A DNA stretch of 64,000 nucleotides from Bifidobacterium canis (GCF_009727065.1 NZ_WNLP01000008.1:50936-114935), one strand, 5' to 3'. Positions 18,387 through 26,924 are shown, numbered from the stretch's first letter. The notes: generated by a model not told the origin, from the sequence alone. Numbers and translations are program-made.

Positions 18387-19013
18387 TCACGCATCATTCG
18401 GGACCAGACGAATATGCTGCGGTGTGAGAAAACGCTGCGGATCAACATAATCGCGCGTCGATGTTCTTTTCACACCCCAATGCACGCATGTGTCGGCGCA
18501 ATGGTCGCTATCACCTGACACGACGGCAAATTTCTGCCGGCGTTGCACTTGCGCCCCGACTTGCAACTGTGTGCGTGCTGGTTCGAATGTCAACGTGTAT
18601 CCGTCAACTTCCAAGCTCACCACCGATTTGCCGCCGACCAACCCGCTGAAACTGATCACCGCGTCTGTCGGAGCGATAATCTCGTGTGACTTGCTCACCG
18701 AGATGTCTATTCCCCGATGCCCCGCCATCCATGGTTGTGCGGGCCCGTCGAACTCACGAATAATGGACCCTGATTCTATTGGCAGGATCATCCATTGCGC
18801 GCAATGTTCGCTGGCCTCGGCAGAGCATTGCCACGATGCCGCTGGCAGCATCGTGGCTGGAAGATCTCCGCATGCGGGCACCACGCACGTCAATGATGCG
18901 AGTATGAGGCCGCTCAACAGCATAAGACAACGTTGCCGTAGCCGAACCTGCTTTCTACGTTGTTGCACAAGCCGCCGTATGCGTCTTTTCCGCTCGTCGC
19001 TGTAGTGATGCAT
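18387..19013 (-). CDS. M23-family (LytM-type) peptidoglycan endopeptidase, exported
   Basis: A 208-residue protein with a basic N-terminus, a hydrophobic segment CLMLLSGLILASLTCVVPACG at about 28-48 (signal anchor or lipoprotein-like), then an M23 domain. Visible metal-site motifs are GHRGIDIS (about 120, His and Asp) and CVHWGVK (about 180); the intervening HCADTC replaces the usual first His of HxH but is a layout seen in actinobacterial members. PTDAVISFSGLVGGKSVVSLEV is the standard core strand region. The start is ATG 19013 because GGAAGGAG lies five bases upstream. It converges with the binding-lipoprotein gene, 26 bp away. Likely role: cell-wall remodelling. Confidence 0.85.
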   Translation of the reverse strand: MHHYSDERKRRIRRLVQQRRKQVRLRQRCLMLLSGLILASLTCVVPACGDLPATMLPAASWQCSAEASEHCAQWMILPIESGSIIREFDGPAQPWMAGHRGIDISVSKSHEIIAPTDAVISFSGLVGGKSVVSLEVDGYTLTFEPARTQLQVGAQVQRRQKFAVVSGDSDHCADTCVHWGVKRTSTRDYVDPQRFLTPQHIRLVPNDA

Positions 19014-19076
19014 GAGAACTCCTTCCAAGCATCACTATGAGTCAACGCGGCATTTGAGTCCAGCATGACGAGCTTA

Positions 19077-19105
19077 TGTGGTCGGAGGATGCAATAATCC
19101 ACATG
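19077..19105 (-). repeat. Stem-loop element, copy A (ATGTGG ... CCACAT)
   Basis: atgtggtcggagga-t-gca, a variable 3 bases, then atccacat. The six-base arms flank a loop reading TGCATCCTCCGA on the minus strand, which contains an anti-Shine-Dalgarno-like CCTCC. A near-identical copy lies at 26895-26924. Function unknown. Confidence 0.5.
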
Positions 19106-19107
19106 TT

Positions 19108-19485
19108 CTAGTCGAGGGAATCGAGCACGTCATCTATCAGCAGTCTCCCCCGATTCTCACCGTTCCTCAATCGTGGGAAGCGTCGCAACGCATTCGCCGG
19201 GCTTGCTTGTGCGGCACGTGCCACATTGGATTTGCTTACGCCGTGGGAAACGGCTTTCTCAGCGAGCCTGTCGACGAGGGAATCGGAAACTTGACGCAGG
19301 CGTTCCGCGACCCAGATCTGTGCGACGTCGGAAGACATGCCGTAATCCTCCTCCAGTTCAGCTGAAGCTTCCTGTACGGCCGCCCAGAGCACCATGAACG
19401 GTTTTTGGAAGTATGCGATTTGATCTTCGGCAGGCTCTGCGTCGAGCTGATCCAGCGCTTTGCGGTCTTCCGTGTTTCTGCTCAT
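19108..19485 (-). CDS. Small hypothetical protein with a possible helix-turn-helix
   Basis: A 125-residue, mostly helical, charged protein without a signal peptide. The middle (AYFQKPFMVLWAAVQEASAELEEDYGM) and C-terminal VSKSNVARAAQASPANALRRFP resemble an alpha-helical fold in which the latter segment could be a helix-turn-helix, but the match is weak and I assign no family. It lies alone between the M23 peptidase and the tRNA-Asn genes; there is no clear ribosome site before ATG 19485. The stem-loop copy A begins three bases after its stop. Confidence 0.6.
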   Translation of the reverse strand: MSRNTEDRKALDQLDAEPAEDQIAYFQKPFMVLWAAVQEASAELEEDYGMSSDVAQIWVAERLRQVSDSLVDRLAEKAVSHGVSKSNVARAAQASPANALRRFPRLRNGENRGRLLIDDVLDSLD

Positions 19486-19526
19486 GCAACGTCAACTTTT
19501 CGAGGGGCATATGTATATACAATAAA

Positions 19527-19544
19527 AGCCACCCGTAGGTGGCT
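19527..19544 (-). terminator. Terminator of tRNA-Asn copy 1
   Basis: agccacc/ggtggct, a seven-pair stem with a four-base loop, followed on the minus strand by TTTTATT and placed seven bases past the tRNA 3' end. Confidence 0.8.
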
Positions 19545-19549
19545 AAGAA

Positions 19550-19657
<108 letters not shown>

Positions 19658-19743
19658 AGAAAATATACACGCGTCATTGCGCTTTGCCAAATTCGGCGTG
19701 TCGCAGCGCTCGTCACACCGAATCTCCGCTCTCATCTCACTCA

Positions 19744-19869
19744 ATTTGCTGGCGGGGATATGAAAGTCGGAAATACGTAGGTGCACAAAACTCAAGAACG
19801 GCTATTTTCCAACGAAAACACAATCCGTATACTTCTCGATACATGAGTTTCATATCCCCGCCAGCAAAT
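19744..19869. repeat. 126-bp element with 22-bp perfect terminal inverted repeats
   Basis: Arms 19744-19765 (atttgctggcggggatatga and two more A) and 19848-19869 are exact reverse complements, enclosing 82 bp with no open frame. No target-site duplication is visible. It occupies most of the 311-bp gap between the two tRNA-Asn genes, which is otherwise empty apart from the terminator at 19936-19961. It could be a MITE-like relic or a large stem-loop. Confidence 0.6.
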
Positions 19870-19935
19870 AGGCAGTGTTGTGAGAGTGGCAACGACCTGA
19901 ATCCAGCGGCGACGCGCGCCTTGGCGGAAAAAGAA

Positions 19936-19961
19936 AATCCTCTCGATGTATCGAGAGGATT
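19936..19961 (-). terminator. Terminator of tRNA-Asn copy 2
   Basis: aatcctctcgat/atcgagaggatt, a 12-bp perfect stem around GT, followed on the minus strand by TTCTTTTTCC and placed eight bases past the tRNA. Confidence 0.85.
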
Positions 19962-19967
19962 CAAGTG

Positions 19968-20075
<108 letters not shown>

Positions 20076-20152
20076 TGTTTAGTTTAGCGAAACATCGCAG
20101 AAAAGCAAATCGGCGTTCTTTTCTGCGTGTCGTTTCGATGTTGGCAACTCCA

Positions 20153-21196
20153 TCAGCAACTGATCTTCGTCAACGGCATCGCAGAATCGATCGGGAAATC
20201 CATGGCTGACGGCTGCACCCCAGCTTCCACTAGGTTCGATCCGAGCATGGCCACCATCGCACCGTTGTCGGTGCATAGTTTGATGTCTGGAATCCGCACG
20301 TCAACGCCGTGCTTCTCCCCCGCTTCGCGCAATGCAGCGCGTAGCTGGGAGTTCGCGGAGAATCCGCCGCCGACGATCATCGTCGTTGAATCGTATTCAT
20401 GGCAGCCCATCATGCTTTTCTTGGCGAGCACTTGTGCCACGGAATCAGCGAGCGAAGCGCAAACATCGTCGACAGGCACGTCCAGTCCTTGAGCCTGACG
20501 ATTCTCCACCCAGCGCGCGATGGCGGTTTTCACGCCGGAGAAGCTGAAATCATATGGATGCGCTTTACCGGCTTTACCTTGCGTGAGTCCCTGCGGCACT
20601 TTGAGCGCATGCGGGTCGCCAAGCTGAGCATGGCGGTCGATGTGCGGTCCACCTGGGTATGGGAAGCCGAGCAAACGCGCCACTTTGTCGAAGCACTCAC
20701 CGGCGGCGTCATCCAACGTCGTGCCGACGACCTGCACATCGCGCGCGATGTCGTTGACGTGCAGCAGCGACGTATGCCCTCCTGACACGATCAGTGCCAT
20801 TGTGTTCGCCGGAAGATCACCGAACTGCAATTGGGTGACAGCCACGTGGCCGATGACGTGGTTGATGCCGTAGATCGGTTTGTTTGCGGACCATGCCAAT
20901 GCTTTTGCGCCGGAAACACCCACAGCCAGGCAACCGGCGAGCCCCGGCCCAGCGGAAACCGCGATGGCGTCCACATCGTCGATCGTCATATTTGCATCCG
21001 CTAGTGCCTTTGACACTACGGGGACGAAAGCCTGAGCGTGCGCTCGGGAAGCGATTTCCGGGATCACGCCCCCATAGCGTGCGTGTTCCTCCATCGATGA
21101 GGCGACGACGTTGGAGCGTAGCTCCTTGCCTTCCACGACCGCCGCCGCGGTTTCGTCACATGTGGATTCGATACCGAGAATGATCGGTGCATTCAT
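20153..21196 (-). CDS. tsaD: tRNA N6-threonylcarbamoyltransferase TsaD
   Basis: TsaD transfers the threonylcarbamoyl group to A37 of ANN-decoding tRNAs, in complex with TsaB and TsaE. The 347-residue protein starts MNAPIILGIESTCDETAAAV and shows GLAGCLAVGVSGAK, the metal-binding NHVIGH (HxxxH, about 115), SGGHTSLLHV, GEAFDK-like GECFDKVARLLG and, near the end, CTDNGAMVAMLG. ATG 21196 is chosen because AGGTG lies just upstream; a GTG three codons earlier overlaps that site. It is the last gene of the tsaE-tsaB-rimI-tsaD group, so the complete t6A set except tsaC lies here. Confidence 0.97.
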   Translation of the reverse strand: MNAPIILGIESTCDETAAAVVEGKELRSNVVASSMEEHARYGGVIPEIASRAHAQAFVPVVSKALADANMTIDDVDAIAVSAGPGLAGCLAVGVSGAKALAWSANKPIYGINHVIGHVAVTQLQFGDLPANTMALIVSGGHTSLLHVNDIARDVQVVGTTLDDAAGECFDKVARLLGFPYPGGPHIDRHAQLGDPHALKVPQGLTQGKAGKAHPYDFSFSGVKTAIARWVENRQAQGLDVPVDDVCASLADSVAQVLAKKSMMGCHEYDSTTMIVGGGFSANSQLRAALREAGEKHGVDVRIPDIKLCTDNGAMVAMLGSNLVEAGVQPSAMDFPIDSAMPLTKISC

Positions 21197-21280
21197 GTTG
21201 TTCACCTATCTGTGTTCGAGATGGTTTCGTTCGAAGTATGTTGATTGTGCTGAAGCATTGTCAGGCGCGTGCTCCGCGTG

Positions 21281-21768
21281 TCAGCTCTTGTGCATAGCAA
21301 ATCCCGCTAGTGTATGTTCGCGCAGTGCGAGACTCATTGTGTACGCGTCTTTGTTCTCCGGCTGGTAATAGCGTTTACGCACGCCCATGATAGTGAATCC
21401 GAAGTGTTTGTACAACGCCAATGCTGGTTCGTTGTCTACGCGCACTTCAAGCAGCATGCGTTCGGCGCGCAGTTCGTTGGCCCGCGCAATGAGCTGGTTG
21501 AGTAGTTGCGTGGCGATTCCTCTGCGCTGCGCGTGCTCCGCGACGCCAATCGTCATGATCTGCGCGTCGTAACCGTCGAACCAGATTCCCGCGTAGGCGT
21601 TGATCTCGCCATCATTTCTACATTCACATAGTAGCTGCGCCCGCGAGCGCCGAGTTCGTCTTCGATGAGTTTCTGGCTCCATGCTCCGGCTCCGAAGAGA
21701 CTGTGCTCGAGGGTGGCGATGCTGGTGACTACGCGCGCATGGTCGAGTGCGCTGGTGTTGGTGATCAT
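21281..21768 (-). CDS. rimI: Ribosomal protein S18 alanine N-acetyltransferase RimI, broken by an apparent 1-nt deletion
   Basis: A GNAT enzyme that acetylates the S18 N-terminus; RimI commonly sits between tsaB and tsaD. Start ATG 21768 overlaps the tsaB stop (ATGA) and reads MITNTSALDHARVV ... SLFGAGAWSQKLIEDEL, a normal RimI opening. At 21615-21617 the minus strand has three A; four would join SYYVNVE to NDGEINAYAGIWFDGY, then GVAEHAQRRGIATQLL (acetyl-CoA loop), EVRVDNEPALALYKHFGF and RKRYYQPENKDAYTM, the RimI C-terminus. The repaired length is 162 residues. Loss of the frame in such a conserved context points to a sequencing deletion, although rimI itself is dispensable in many bacteria. 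Confidence 0.85.
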
Positions 21769-22607
21769 TGGAGTGTGTCTTTGCGTTCGGCTGTGCCGTG
21801 GTTGAGGACGTGTTTGAGTGGGTTGGGGATGCTGACGTCTGGTCGGCGTAGGTAGAGGGGTTCTACTGGCTGTGGGGCGCTGGCGATGTCGGCGTGGTGG
21901 GCTGCGAGCTCGGCGAAGGTGTTGAGTCCCCATGTGTCGAGGTCGAGGAGTGAGTGGTCGGTGATGATGCCGGTGTTGGGTAGTTGTTGCCAGGTTTCTT
22001 GGTATTTGGCTGCGCCGTGGCCTGCTATATCGACTGTGATGGGTGTGTTGGGGTTGTCGTGTTGCAGTGTTTCGACTGCTGCGGTGACGGAGAGCACGAT
22101 GTTCGCTGGGGTGTCGATGTCCATGTCGATGAGTGTGCGGAACTGTTGGCTGCCCGTGTTGTGGTCGGTGAGGAGCATGTAGTAGAGCTGTTTGCGTCTG
22201 GCGTCGTTGACGCTGAGGGTGATGTGGATGGTGTCGGCTGGTTCTTGCGGCACGGTGATGTTGCGCAGCGCCGGTGTTTGGAGTGCTTGCGGGTTGCGTT
22301 GGTGTATGGCTTGCATCATGGCTGCTTGGCCGGTGAGTGAGTCTTGGCCGAGTAGTTGTGCTCCGGTGGCGTATGCGATGGCTTTTGCCGCGACGATTCC
22401 TGCGCGCAGTCCGGTGAATGGTGCGGGTCCGATGCCGACGATGATTCGTTCGATGTCGTGCGGGCGCATGTTTGCTTCGGCGCATGCTTGTGCGATGTCG
22501 TTTTGTAGTTTTTCGACGTGGGTGCGTGAATCTTGCTCGGTTATGGGTTGGTACCCGGTGATGCCTACCGTGGATCCGTATGATGTGTCGATGACTAGCG
22601 TGCGCAT
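21765..22607 (-). CDS. tsaB: t6A synthesis complex subunit TsaB
   Basis: TsaB is the inactive paralogue that scaffolds TsaD. The 280-residue protein begins MRTLVIDTSYGSTVGITGYQ (ATPase-like fold strand 1) and contains the conserved GIGPAPFTGLRAGIVAAKAIAYATG block at about 60-84, the hallmark of the family. Overlaps rimI by four bases. The coding strand is poor in T (the plus strand is G/T rich), which produces long accidental open frames in other registers; the true frame is clear from the motifs. Confidence 0.93.
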   Translation of the reverse strand: MRTLVIDTSYGSTVGITGYQPITEQDSRTHVEKLQNDIAQACAEANMRPHDIERIIVGIGPAPFTGLRAGIVAAKAIAYATGAQLLGQDSLTGQAAMMQAIHQRNPQALQTPALRNITVPQEPADTIHITLSVNDARRKQLYYMLLTDHNTGSQQFRTLIDMDIDTPANIVLSVTAAVETLQHDNPNTPITVDIAGHGAAKYQETWQQLPNTGIITDHSLLDLDTWGLNTFAELAAHHADIASAPQPVEPLYLRRPDVSIPNPLKHVLNHGTAERKDTLQ

Positions 22608-22693
22608 GGTGCCTCGTTGTGGTTGGTGACGTGTGGTTCGTGTGTTGCCGTATTCATATATACGCTTGCCCTTGCCTTTAGATTTGCTGTTGG

Positions 22694-23260
22694 CTATGCG
22701 TTGTGTGGTTCGTTGAGATTGTAGTGTTCATATCGTGCGCCGACTGGTGTGATGGTGACGATGCGTTCCCCGTCTGCGCTGGGTTCGTCGCTGTCGGTGG
22801 TGCTGGTGTTGTTTGGTCGGTCGATGTGGATTTCCAGACGTTCGTCGGCGAGTGCCGCCGCCATTTGTTCGCCCCATTCCATGAGGATGATGGTGTGCTG
22901 GTCGGGGTCTTCGAGTTCTTCGTCGAGTCCGATGGATTCGAGTTCGTCGAGGAGTCTGTCGATGCTTGCTTGCCCAGGCGCGTAGTTGTTGGAGCCGAGA
23001 CGGTATGCGTCGACGTGGATGAGATGCGCTGGGGTGCCGTCGGCGAATTGTCCGTTGAGTTCGCGGGCGATGGTGAATGTTGGTGAGACGATGGGTTCGT
23101 GGATGTTGAGTCCTTGGCCGAAGCCTTGTGCGAAGGTGGTTTTCCCGGCCCCTAGCGGCCCTGAGAGGAGTATGACTTCGCCGCCACGCATTGTTGCGGC
23201 GACTTTCCTGCCGAGGGCGTGCATGGCGTCGCTGGTGGGTACTTGGATTGTTATGCTCAT
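22694..23260 (-). CDS. tsaE: t6A synthesis complex ATPase TsaE
   Basis: P-loop ATPase that resets the TsaB-TsaD complex. The 188-residue protein has Walker A SGPLGAGKTTF (about 35-45), the family motif SPTFTIARE and the later HVDAYRL and ILMEWGEQM (Walker B-like W-G/E). It has an acidic insertion LDELESIGLDEELEDPDQ and a Ser/Thr-rich loop near the C-terminus, making it longer than the usual 150 residues. ATG 23260 is preceded by AAGGA; an upstream in-frame start at 23278 covers that site and is rejected. It is followed by tsaB after 86 bp. Confidence 0.95.
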   Translation of the reverse strand: MSITIQVPTSDAMHALGRKVAATMRGGEVILLSGPLGAGKTTFAQGFGQGLNIHEPIVSPTFTIARELNGQFADGTPAHLIHVDAYRLGSNNYAPGQASIDRLLDELESIGLDEELEDPDQHTIILMEWGEQMAAALADERLEIHIDRPNNTSTTDSDEPSADGERIVTITPVGARYEHYNLNEPHNA

Positions 23261-23296
23261 GGGTTTCCTTAGGTGCACGTTGGTGTGCTGTTGTGC

Positions 23297-24307
23297 TTAT
23301 TGTGTGATGCCTTTGATGCTGATGAGTTCGATGGCGTCTTCGAGTGCGAAGAGCGGGTCGCTCCCGCTTGTTTTGCTTTGCTCGTCCGCCCAGGCGAGGC
23401 GTTGGATGCAGTTGCTGATGCCTTGTGACGTCCAGCCGGCGAGCCTGTTGTTGGCGGTGCGTAATGCCCATTCGTTGATGTTGGCATCGTGTTTGCTGAT
23501 GTCGCCTTGGCGTATGGCCGCGGCTTTTGCGAGGTTGCGCAATTGGAGTGCGAGCGCGCCGATCATGGCGATCGGTTCGACTCCTTGTTCGACGGCTGAC
23601 CGTAGTGCGATGACGGCTTGCGCGGTTTTGCCGCTCATGGCGAGGTCCGCCACGTTGAAGCCGCTGACTTTGGGGTTGCCGATCAGATATTGGTTGACGC
23701 GGTTGATGGTGAGTGGATCGTCGTCGAAGTCGAAGCAGAGCTGCTTGATCATGCCGGTGAGTTCTCCGACGCTGTCGCCTAGAACGGAGACGAGTTGCTG
23801 TGCGGCCTGTGGTTCGATGCGGCGATGGCGTTTGTCGAATTCGCCGTACACGTAGTTGAGTTTGTCTTTGGCTTTGTCGAGTTTGGGGACCGTGTTGACG
23901 GGTATGTTGTGCCTGCGCATGAGGGTTTCCACGCTGTGCCCTTTGGGGTTGCCTGCGCAGTTCATGATGACCGGGGAAGCCTGTGGGTCGTGGTTCATGC
24001 CGTCTGCATAGGCGACGATGGCGTCGAGTAGTTTGGTGTCGGCGTGTTCCATGTGGCTGATCCACACCACGGATGTTGTTGACAGCAGTGATGGGCTGAC
24101 CGCCTCTTCGAACGCGTATTGGTCTGTGGTCTGCGCGTCGAGGCGCACGAGTTCGCGTTCGGGGTATCCCGCTAATTGTTCGTACACGGTGTCGCGGGTG
24201 ATCTGGTCGTTGAGGTATTCGTCTCCCCCGTAGATCAGGAGGCATGGTGTGGCGGCTGCTGTCATATGTTCAATGTCGGCGCATGTTTGGACAAGTGTCG
24301 TGTTCAT
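23297..24307 (-). CDS. holA: DNA polymerase III delta subunit
   Basis: The delta subunit opens the sliding clamp in the clamp loader. The 336-residue protein starts MNTTLVQTCADIEHM and contains LLIYGGDEYLNDQI (about 21-34), TSVVWISHMEHAD, a NPKGHSVETLMRRHNIP block and the helical C-terminal ALRSAVEQGVEPIAMIGALALQLRNLAK, all as in actinobacterial HolA. ATG 24307 overlaps the comEC stop (ATGA), so I prefer it over upstream in-frame ATGs that lie inside comEC. The comEC-holA pair is common in Gram-positive bacteria. Confidence 0.92.
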   Translation of the reverse strand: MNTTLVQTCADIEHMTAAATPCLLIYGGDEYLNDQITRDTVYEQLAGYPERELVRLDAQTTDQYAFEEAVSPSLLSTTSVVWISHMEHADTKLLDAIVAYADGMNHDPQASPVIMNCAGNPKGHSVETLMRRHNIPVNTVPKLDKAKDKLNYVYGEFDKRHRRIEPQAAQQLVSVLGDSVGELTGMIKQLCFDFDDDPLTINRVNQYLIGNPKVSGFNVADLAMSGKTAQAVIALRSAVEQGVEPIAMIGALALQLRNLAKAAAIRQGDISKHDANINEWALRTANNRLAGWTSQGISNCIQRLAWADEQSKTSGSDPLFALEDAIELISIKGITQ

Positions 24308-26088
24308 CGTTTCGAGCGATGCTGTGAAGCCCATGTTATGTCTCCTATCATTGCGAGGGTTTGCGAGAACCATCCGATGACGCGCTGGGTGATGCTGGCA
24401 CGTATCTGTTTGCCGTCGGCGCCTGTTCTCCATGCGTCATAGGCGTTCACCCATGCTCGGATTCCCATGCAGATGGCGTAGAACGTGAGTTGGGCTATCA
24501 CGAGCATGATGATCCCGGTGGCCCCTTCCATCCAGGGCAGCGTTGATGAGTCACCGGCTCCGAACGTGTCCGCGGCAACGGCGATGGCGCGCGTGCATGC
24601 CGATGACGCCCATGCGAGCGCGTATGCGATGCTGGGCGCGCACCATGCGAGGAGGAGGGCGCCAAGTCCGAGCATCGTTGCGATGTCGACGAACGGGGCG
24701 ACGAGCAGGTTTGCGGGAAGACTGTATATGGGGATTTCGTTGCTCATCAGTAGTTGGATGGGCATGGCGAATGCTTGTGCGCATATCGAAGCGCTTATCG
24801 CGCGTGCCAGCGTTGCGGGCAGATGCTGTTCCAGTCGCTGGCTCAACGGCCGGCACATGAGCGACAATCCCAGCACGGCGGAGCATGAGAGCGCGAAGCC
24901 GATGCTTGCTGCCAGACTCGGGTCGAACAACAGTGCGACGATCGCCGTCAGACTCAACAGGTGTATGCTCTGCCGTCGCCGCCCCAACATGAGGTATCCC
25001 AATGCGATCATCGCCATGAGGTTGGCGCGTGTCACCGATTCGTTCGGTGGCAGCATCGCGGTCAAGCACAGGTAGGCGCCGGCGAGCGCCACGGTTTTCA
25101 CAGGTCGTGAACATCCCAGTGCGGCGCACAGCAGCATGACCAGTTTGTGCACCAGCGTGTAGTGGCCGCCTGAGACCGCCATGAGGTGCATGATTCCGGC
25201 ACGTTTGCAACGATCCTGAAGTTGTTGCGCGTACTGCTCCTCCACCTGCGTTTGCCCTGCTGGCGTGACGATGTTCTGACCGAGCACTCCCAATGTGACG
25301 CCTGGAACCAGTATGCTGCCTTGATCGTCGAGACGTGAGGTCTGTGTGAAGAATGCCGTGCGCATCGAATGGAGTGCCCGCCAGAACATTGACGGCTCCG
25401 ATACCGTTTCCACGGCCATGCTTGTTTCCAGCCAGACCGGTTCTCGGCCGTAGCGTGCCGTGCGGATCCTCCCCTGTGCCCGGTAGGTTCCGTTTTGCAT
25501 GATCGTCGAACATGCTTCGTTGCGCATGAAGACTCGCATGCCGATGTGTGATGGTTCGAGAAGGCCGGAGGATTCGACGCTTATGGTGAGCGCGTCGACC
25601 TGGCAATCGTATTCGCGTGTTGTGGAGGCGACTGGCATGGATCGTGCTTGGAAGTTGACGTGCGACTGTGTGGAGGATGCGTTGGCCGTCAGCCGGCTGG
25701 CGATGTCGGATGCGGTGCGGTATTGCCAGGCGAGTGTGGTGAATGTTCCGGCGAGCGCCGCGAAGCAGATGACCGTCAGCGTGCATGCGATCGCCGGCAT
25801 GCGCATTGCCGCGCCTTGTGGATGCGGGTGGGCGTGTGTGAGATACATGATGGCGAGCAGTGCCATGACCGTGCAACCGCCGCAGCAGGCAAGAAGCATG
25901 TTGCTGTGTGTGTTGCTGCCGTTGGCTGAAGACTGTGCGCCAGCCAGTTGTGTTGCCAGCGTGGCTGCCCATATCGTTATGGCGACCGGCAGAAGCCTCA
26001 GGTCGTTGTTACCGTTCCGGCGCTTCGTTCGCTGGTTGTCGGCATGCGTGGCACCGGGCGTGTTCGTTGCTATGGCGCGCATACCCAT
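24304..26088 (-). CDS. comEC: ComEC/Rec2-type DNA uptake channel
   Basis: A 594-residue polytopic membrane protein. The competence domain is recognised from GIMHLMAVSGGHYTLV (about 285-300), then LTAMLPPNESVTRANLMAMIALG and helices down to about 560. There are two or three N-terminal transmembrane segments followed by an OB-like soluble region (VLEPSHIGMRVFMRNEAC). There is no C-terminal metallo-beta-lactamase domain, so this is the short form. It overlaps comEA by up to 19 bases. Whether the host is naturally competent is not known from sequence; the gene may also serve in DNA recycling. The start has only a weak ribosome site. Confidence 0.9.
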   Translation of the reverse strand: MGMRAIATNTPGATHADNQRTKRRNGNNDLRLLPVAITIWAATLATQLAGAQSSANGSNTHSNMLLACCGGCTVMALLAIMYLTHAHPHPQGAAMRMPAIACTLTVICFAALAGTFTTLAWQYRTASDIASRLTANASSTQSHVNFQARSMPVASTTREYDCQVDALTISVESSGLLEPSHIGMRVFMRNEACSTIMQNGTYRAQGRIRTARYGREPVWLETSMAVETVSEPSMFWRALHSMRTAFFTQTSRLDDQGSILVPGVTLGVLGQNIVTPAGQTQVEEQYAQQLQDRCKRAGIMHLMAVSGGHYTLVHKLVMLLCAALGCSRPVKTVALAGAYLCLTAMLPPNESVTRANLMAMIALGYLMLGRRRQSIHLLSLTAIVALLFDPSLAASIGFALSCSAVLGLSLMCRPLSQRLEQHLPATLARAISASICAQAFAMPIQLLMSNEIPIYSLPANLLVAPFVDIATMLGLGALLLAWCAPSIAYALAWASSACTRAIAVAADTFGAGDSSTLPWMEGATGIIMLVIAQLTFYAICMGIRAWVNAYDAWRTGADGKQIRASITQRVIGWFSQTLAMIGDITWASQHRSKR

Positions 26089-26894
26089 GGTCGTATCTTC
26101 TCTACCGTTTTGATGCCGATTCCCGACACGTTGACGAGATCATCGACGTTGTGGAAGGCGCCGTTGTGTGTGCGATGGTCGATTATCTTCTCGGCCGTGG
26201 CCGGGCCGATCCCTTTGATCTGTTGGAGTTCCTCGGATCCCGCCGTGTTGATGTTGATGCAACTCGCCTGCTCCGCCTCATCCGGTTGCGTGGTGGCAGT
26301 TGATGAAGATTCCCCGACGGTTGGCGCTGCGGATGGTTCGGCGCTGGGTGTGGTCGTTGACTGGTTTGCGGTGGTCGTTGGTGTGATGGTTGTGCTTGCT
26401 GTGGTCAGACTGGCATGGTTCGACGCCTGCTGGATGAGCAGGGTGAGGCTTGCCGCCAACGCGCATACGAGGATCGTGATGCACAGCAGCGCGTGTTTGG
26501 GTTCGAATGCTATGCGTGGCGTCTGTGATTGCCGTTCGGCAGCGCATGGTTCGATGCTGCCGGGGTCGATGCTGCGCAATGCGGTCAGCACACTTGTGGT
26601 GTCGTTGCGACGTTCACGGTTTTCGACCTCGGTTGTCCCGTCAGATTCTGCACCCATCGTGCCTTGTGCCGCAGGCTCGGGAGGCAGGTCAACATGGATG
26701 GACGGCGGGTATTGCTCTTGCCGTGACTGCCCGACACCATGTATCTGTGGTATCTGTGGCATGTCGATGCGGCGCAACCGTTCGTCGGTGCGCTGTTGCA
26801 TGAGGTCGGCGTCTGGAGTCGAGCCGTGAAATAGTGTGATGCCCATGACGTCAGGTAACCATGACGTCATGGGCATCACAATCCCGGGGAGCAC
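26070..26894 (-). CDS. comEA: ComEA-like DNA-binding protein with helix-hairpin-helix
   Basis: The protein is about 250-274 residues depending on start. It has a polar N-terminal region, one transmembrane segment ALLCITILVCALAASLTLLI near residue 135, a Thr/Ser/Pro-rich linker and a C-terminal ComEA domain: CININTAGSEELQQIKGIGPATAEKIIDHR and DDLVNVSGIGIKTVEKIRPW, the double helix-hairpin-helix that binds DNA. ComEA delivers DNA to ComEC, whose gene follows directly. The start is uncertain: the most upstream GTG is at 26894, but a 19-bp inverted repeat covers 26835-26880, so translation may begin later (26846 or 26801). No start has a good ribosome site. Confidence 0.88.
   Translation of the reverse strand: MLPGIVMPMTSWLPDVMGITLFHGSTPDADLMQQRTDERLRRIDMPQIPQIHGVGQSRQEQYPPSIHVDLPPEPAAQGTMGAESDGTTEVENRERRNDTTSVLTALRSIDPGSIEPCAAERQSQTPRIAFEPKHALLCITILVCALAASLTLLIQQASNHASLTTASTTITPTTTANQSTTTPSAEPSAAPTVGESSSTATTQPDEAEQASCININTAGSEELQQIKGIGPATAEKIIDHRTHNGAFHNVDDLVNVSGIGIKTVEKIRPWVCAP
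26835..26880. repeat. Perfect 19-bp inverted repeat over the comEA 5' end
   Basis: tgtgatgcccatgacgtca, then the loop GGTAACCA, then its exact reverse complement. It lies 124 bp past the leuS stop and over the first codons of the longest comEA frame. It could be the leuS terminator (no T tract) or sequester comEA translation; the two cannot be separated from sequence. Confidence 0.7.
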
Positions 26895-26924
26895 ATGTGG
26901 TCGGAGGACGCATCACATCCACAT
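26895..26924 (-). repeat. Stem-loop element, copy B (ATGTGG ... CCACAT)
   Basis: atgtggtcggagga-c-gca, a variable 4 bases, then atccacat: 25 of about 29 positions match copy A at 19077-19105. It lies 80 bp after leuS, again just downstream of a minus-strand gene. Confidence 0.5.

Noticed and set aside
22728..24245. A 505-codon Arg/His/Pro/Thr-rich minus-strand frame overlapping tsaE and holA.
   Set aside because: Created by the C/A-rich third positions of tsaE and holA, which lack T on the coding strand. No motif or start signal.
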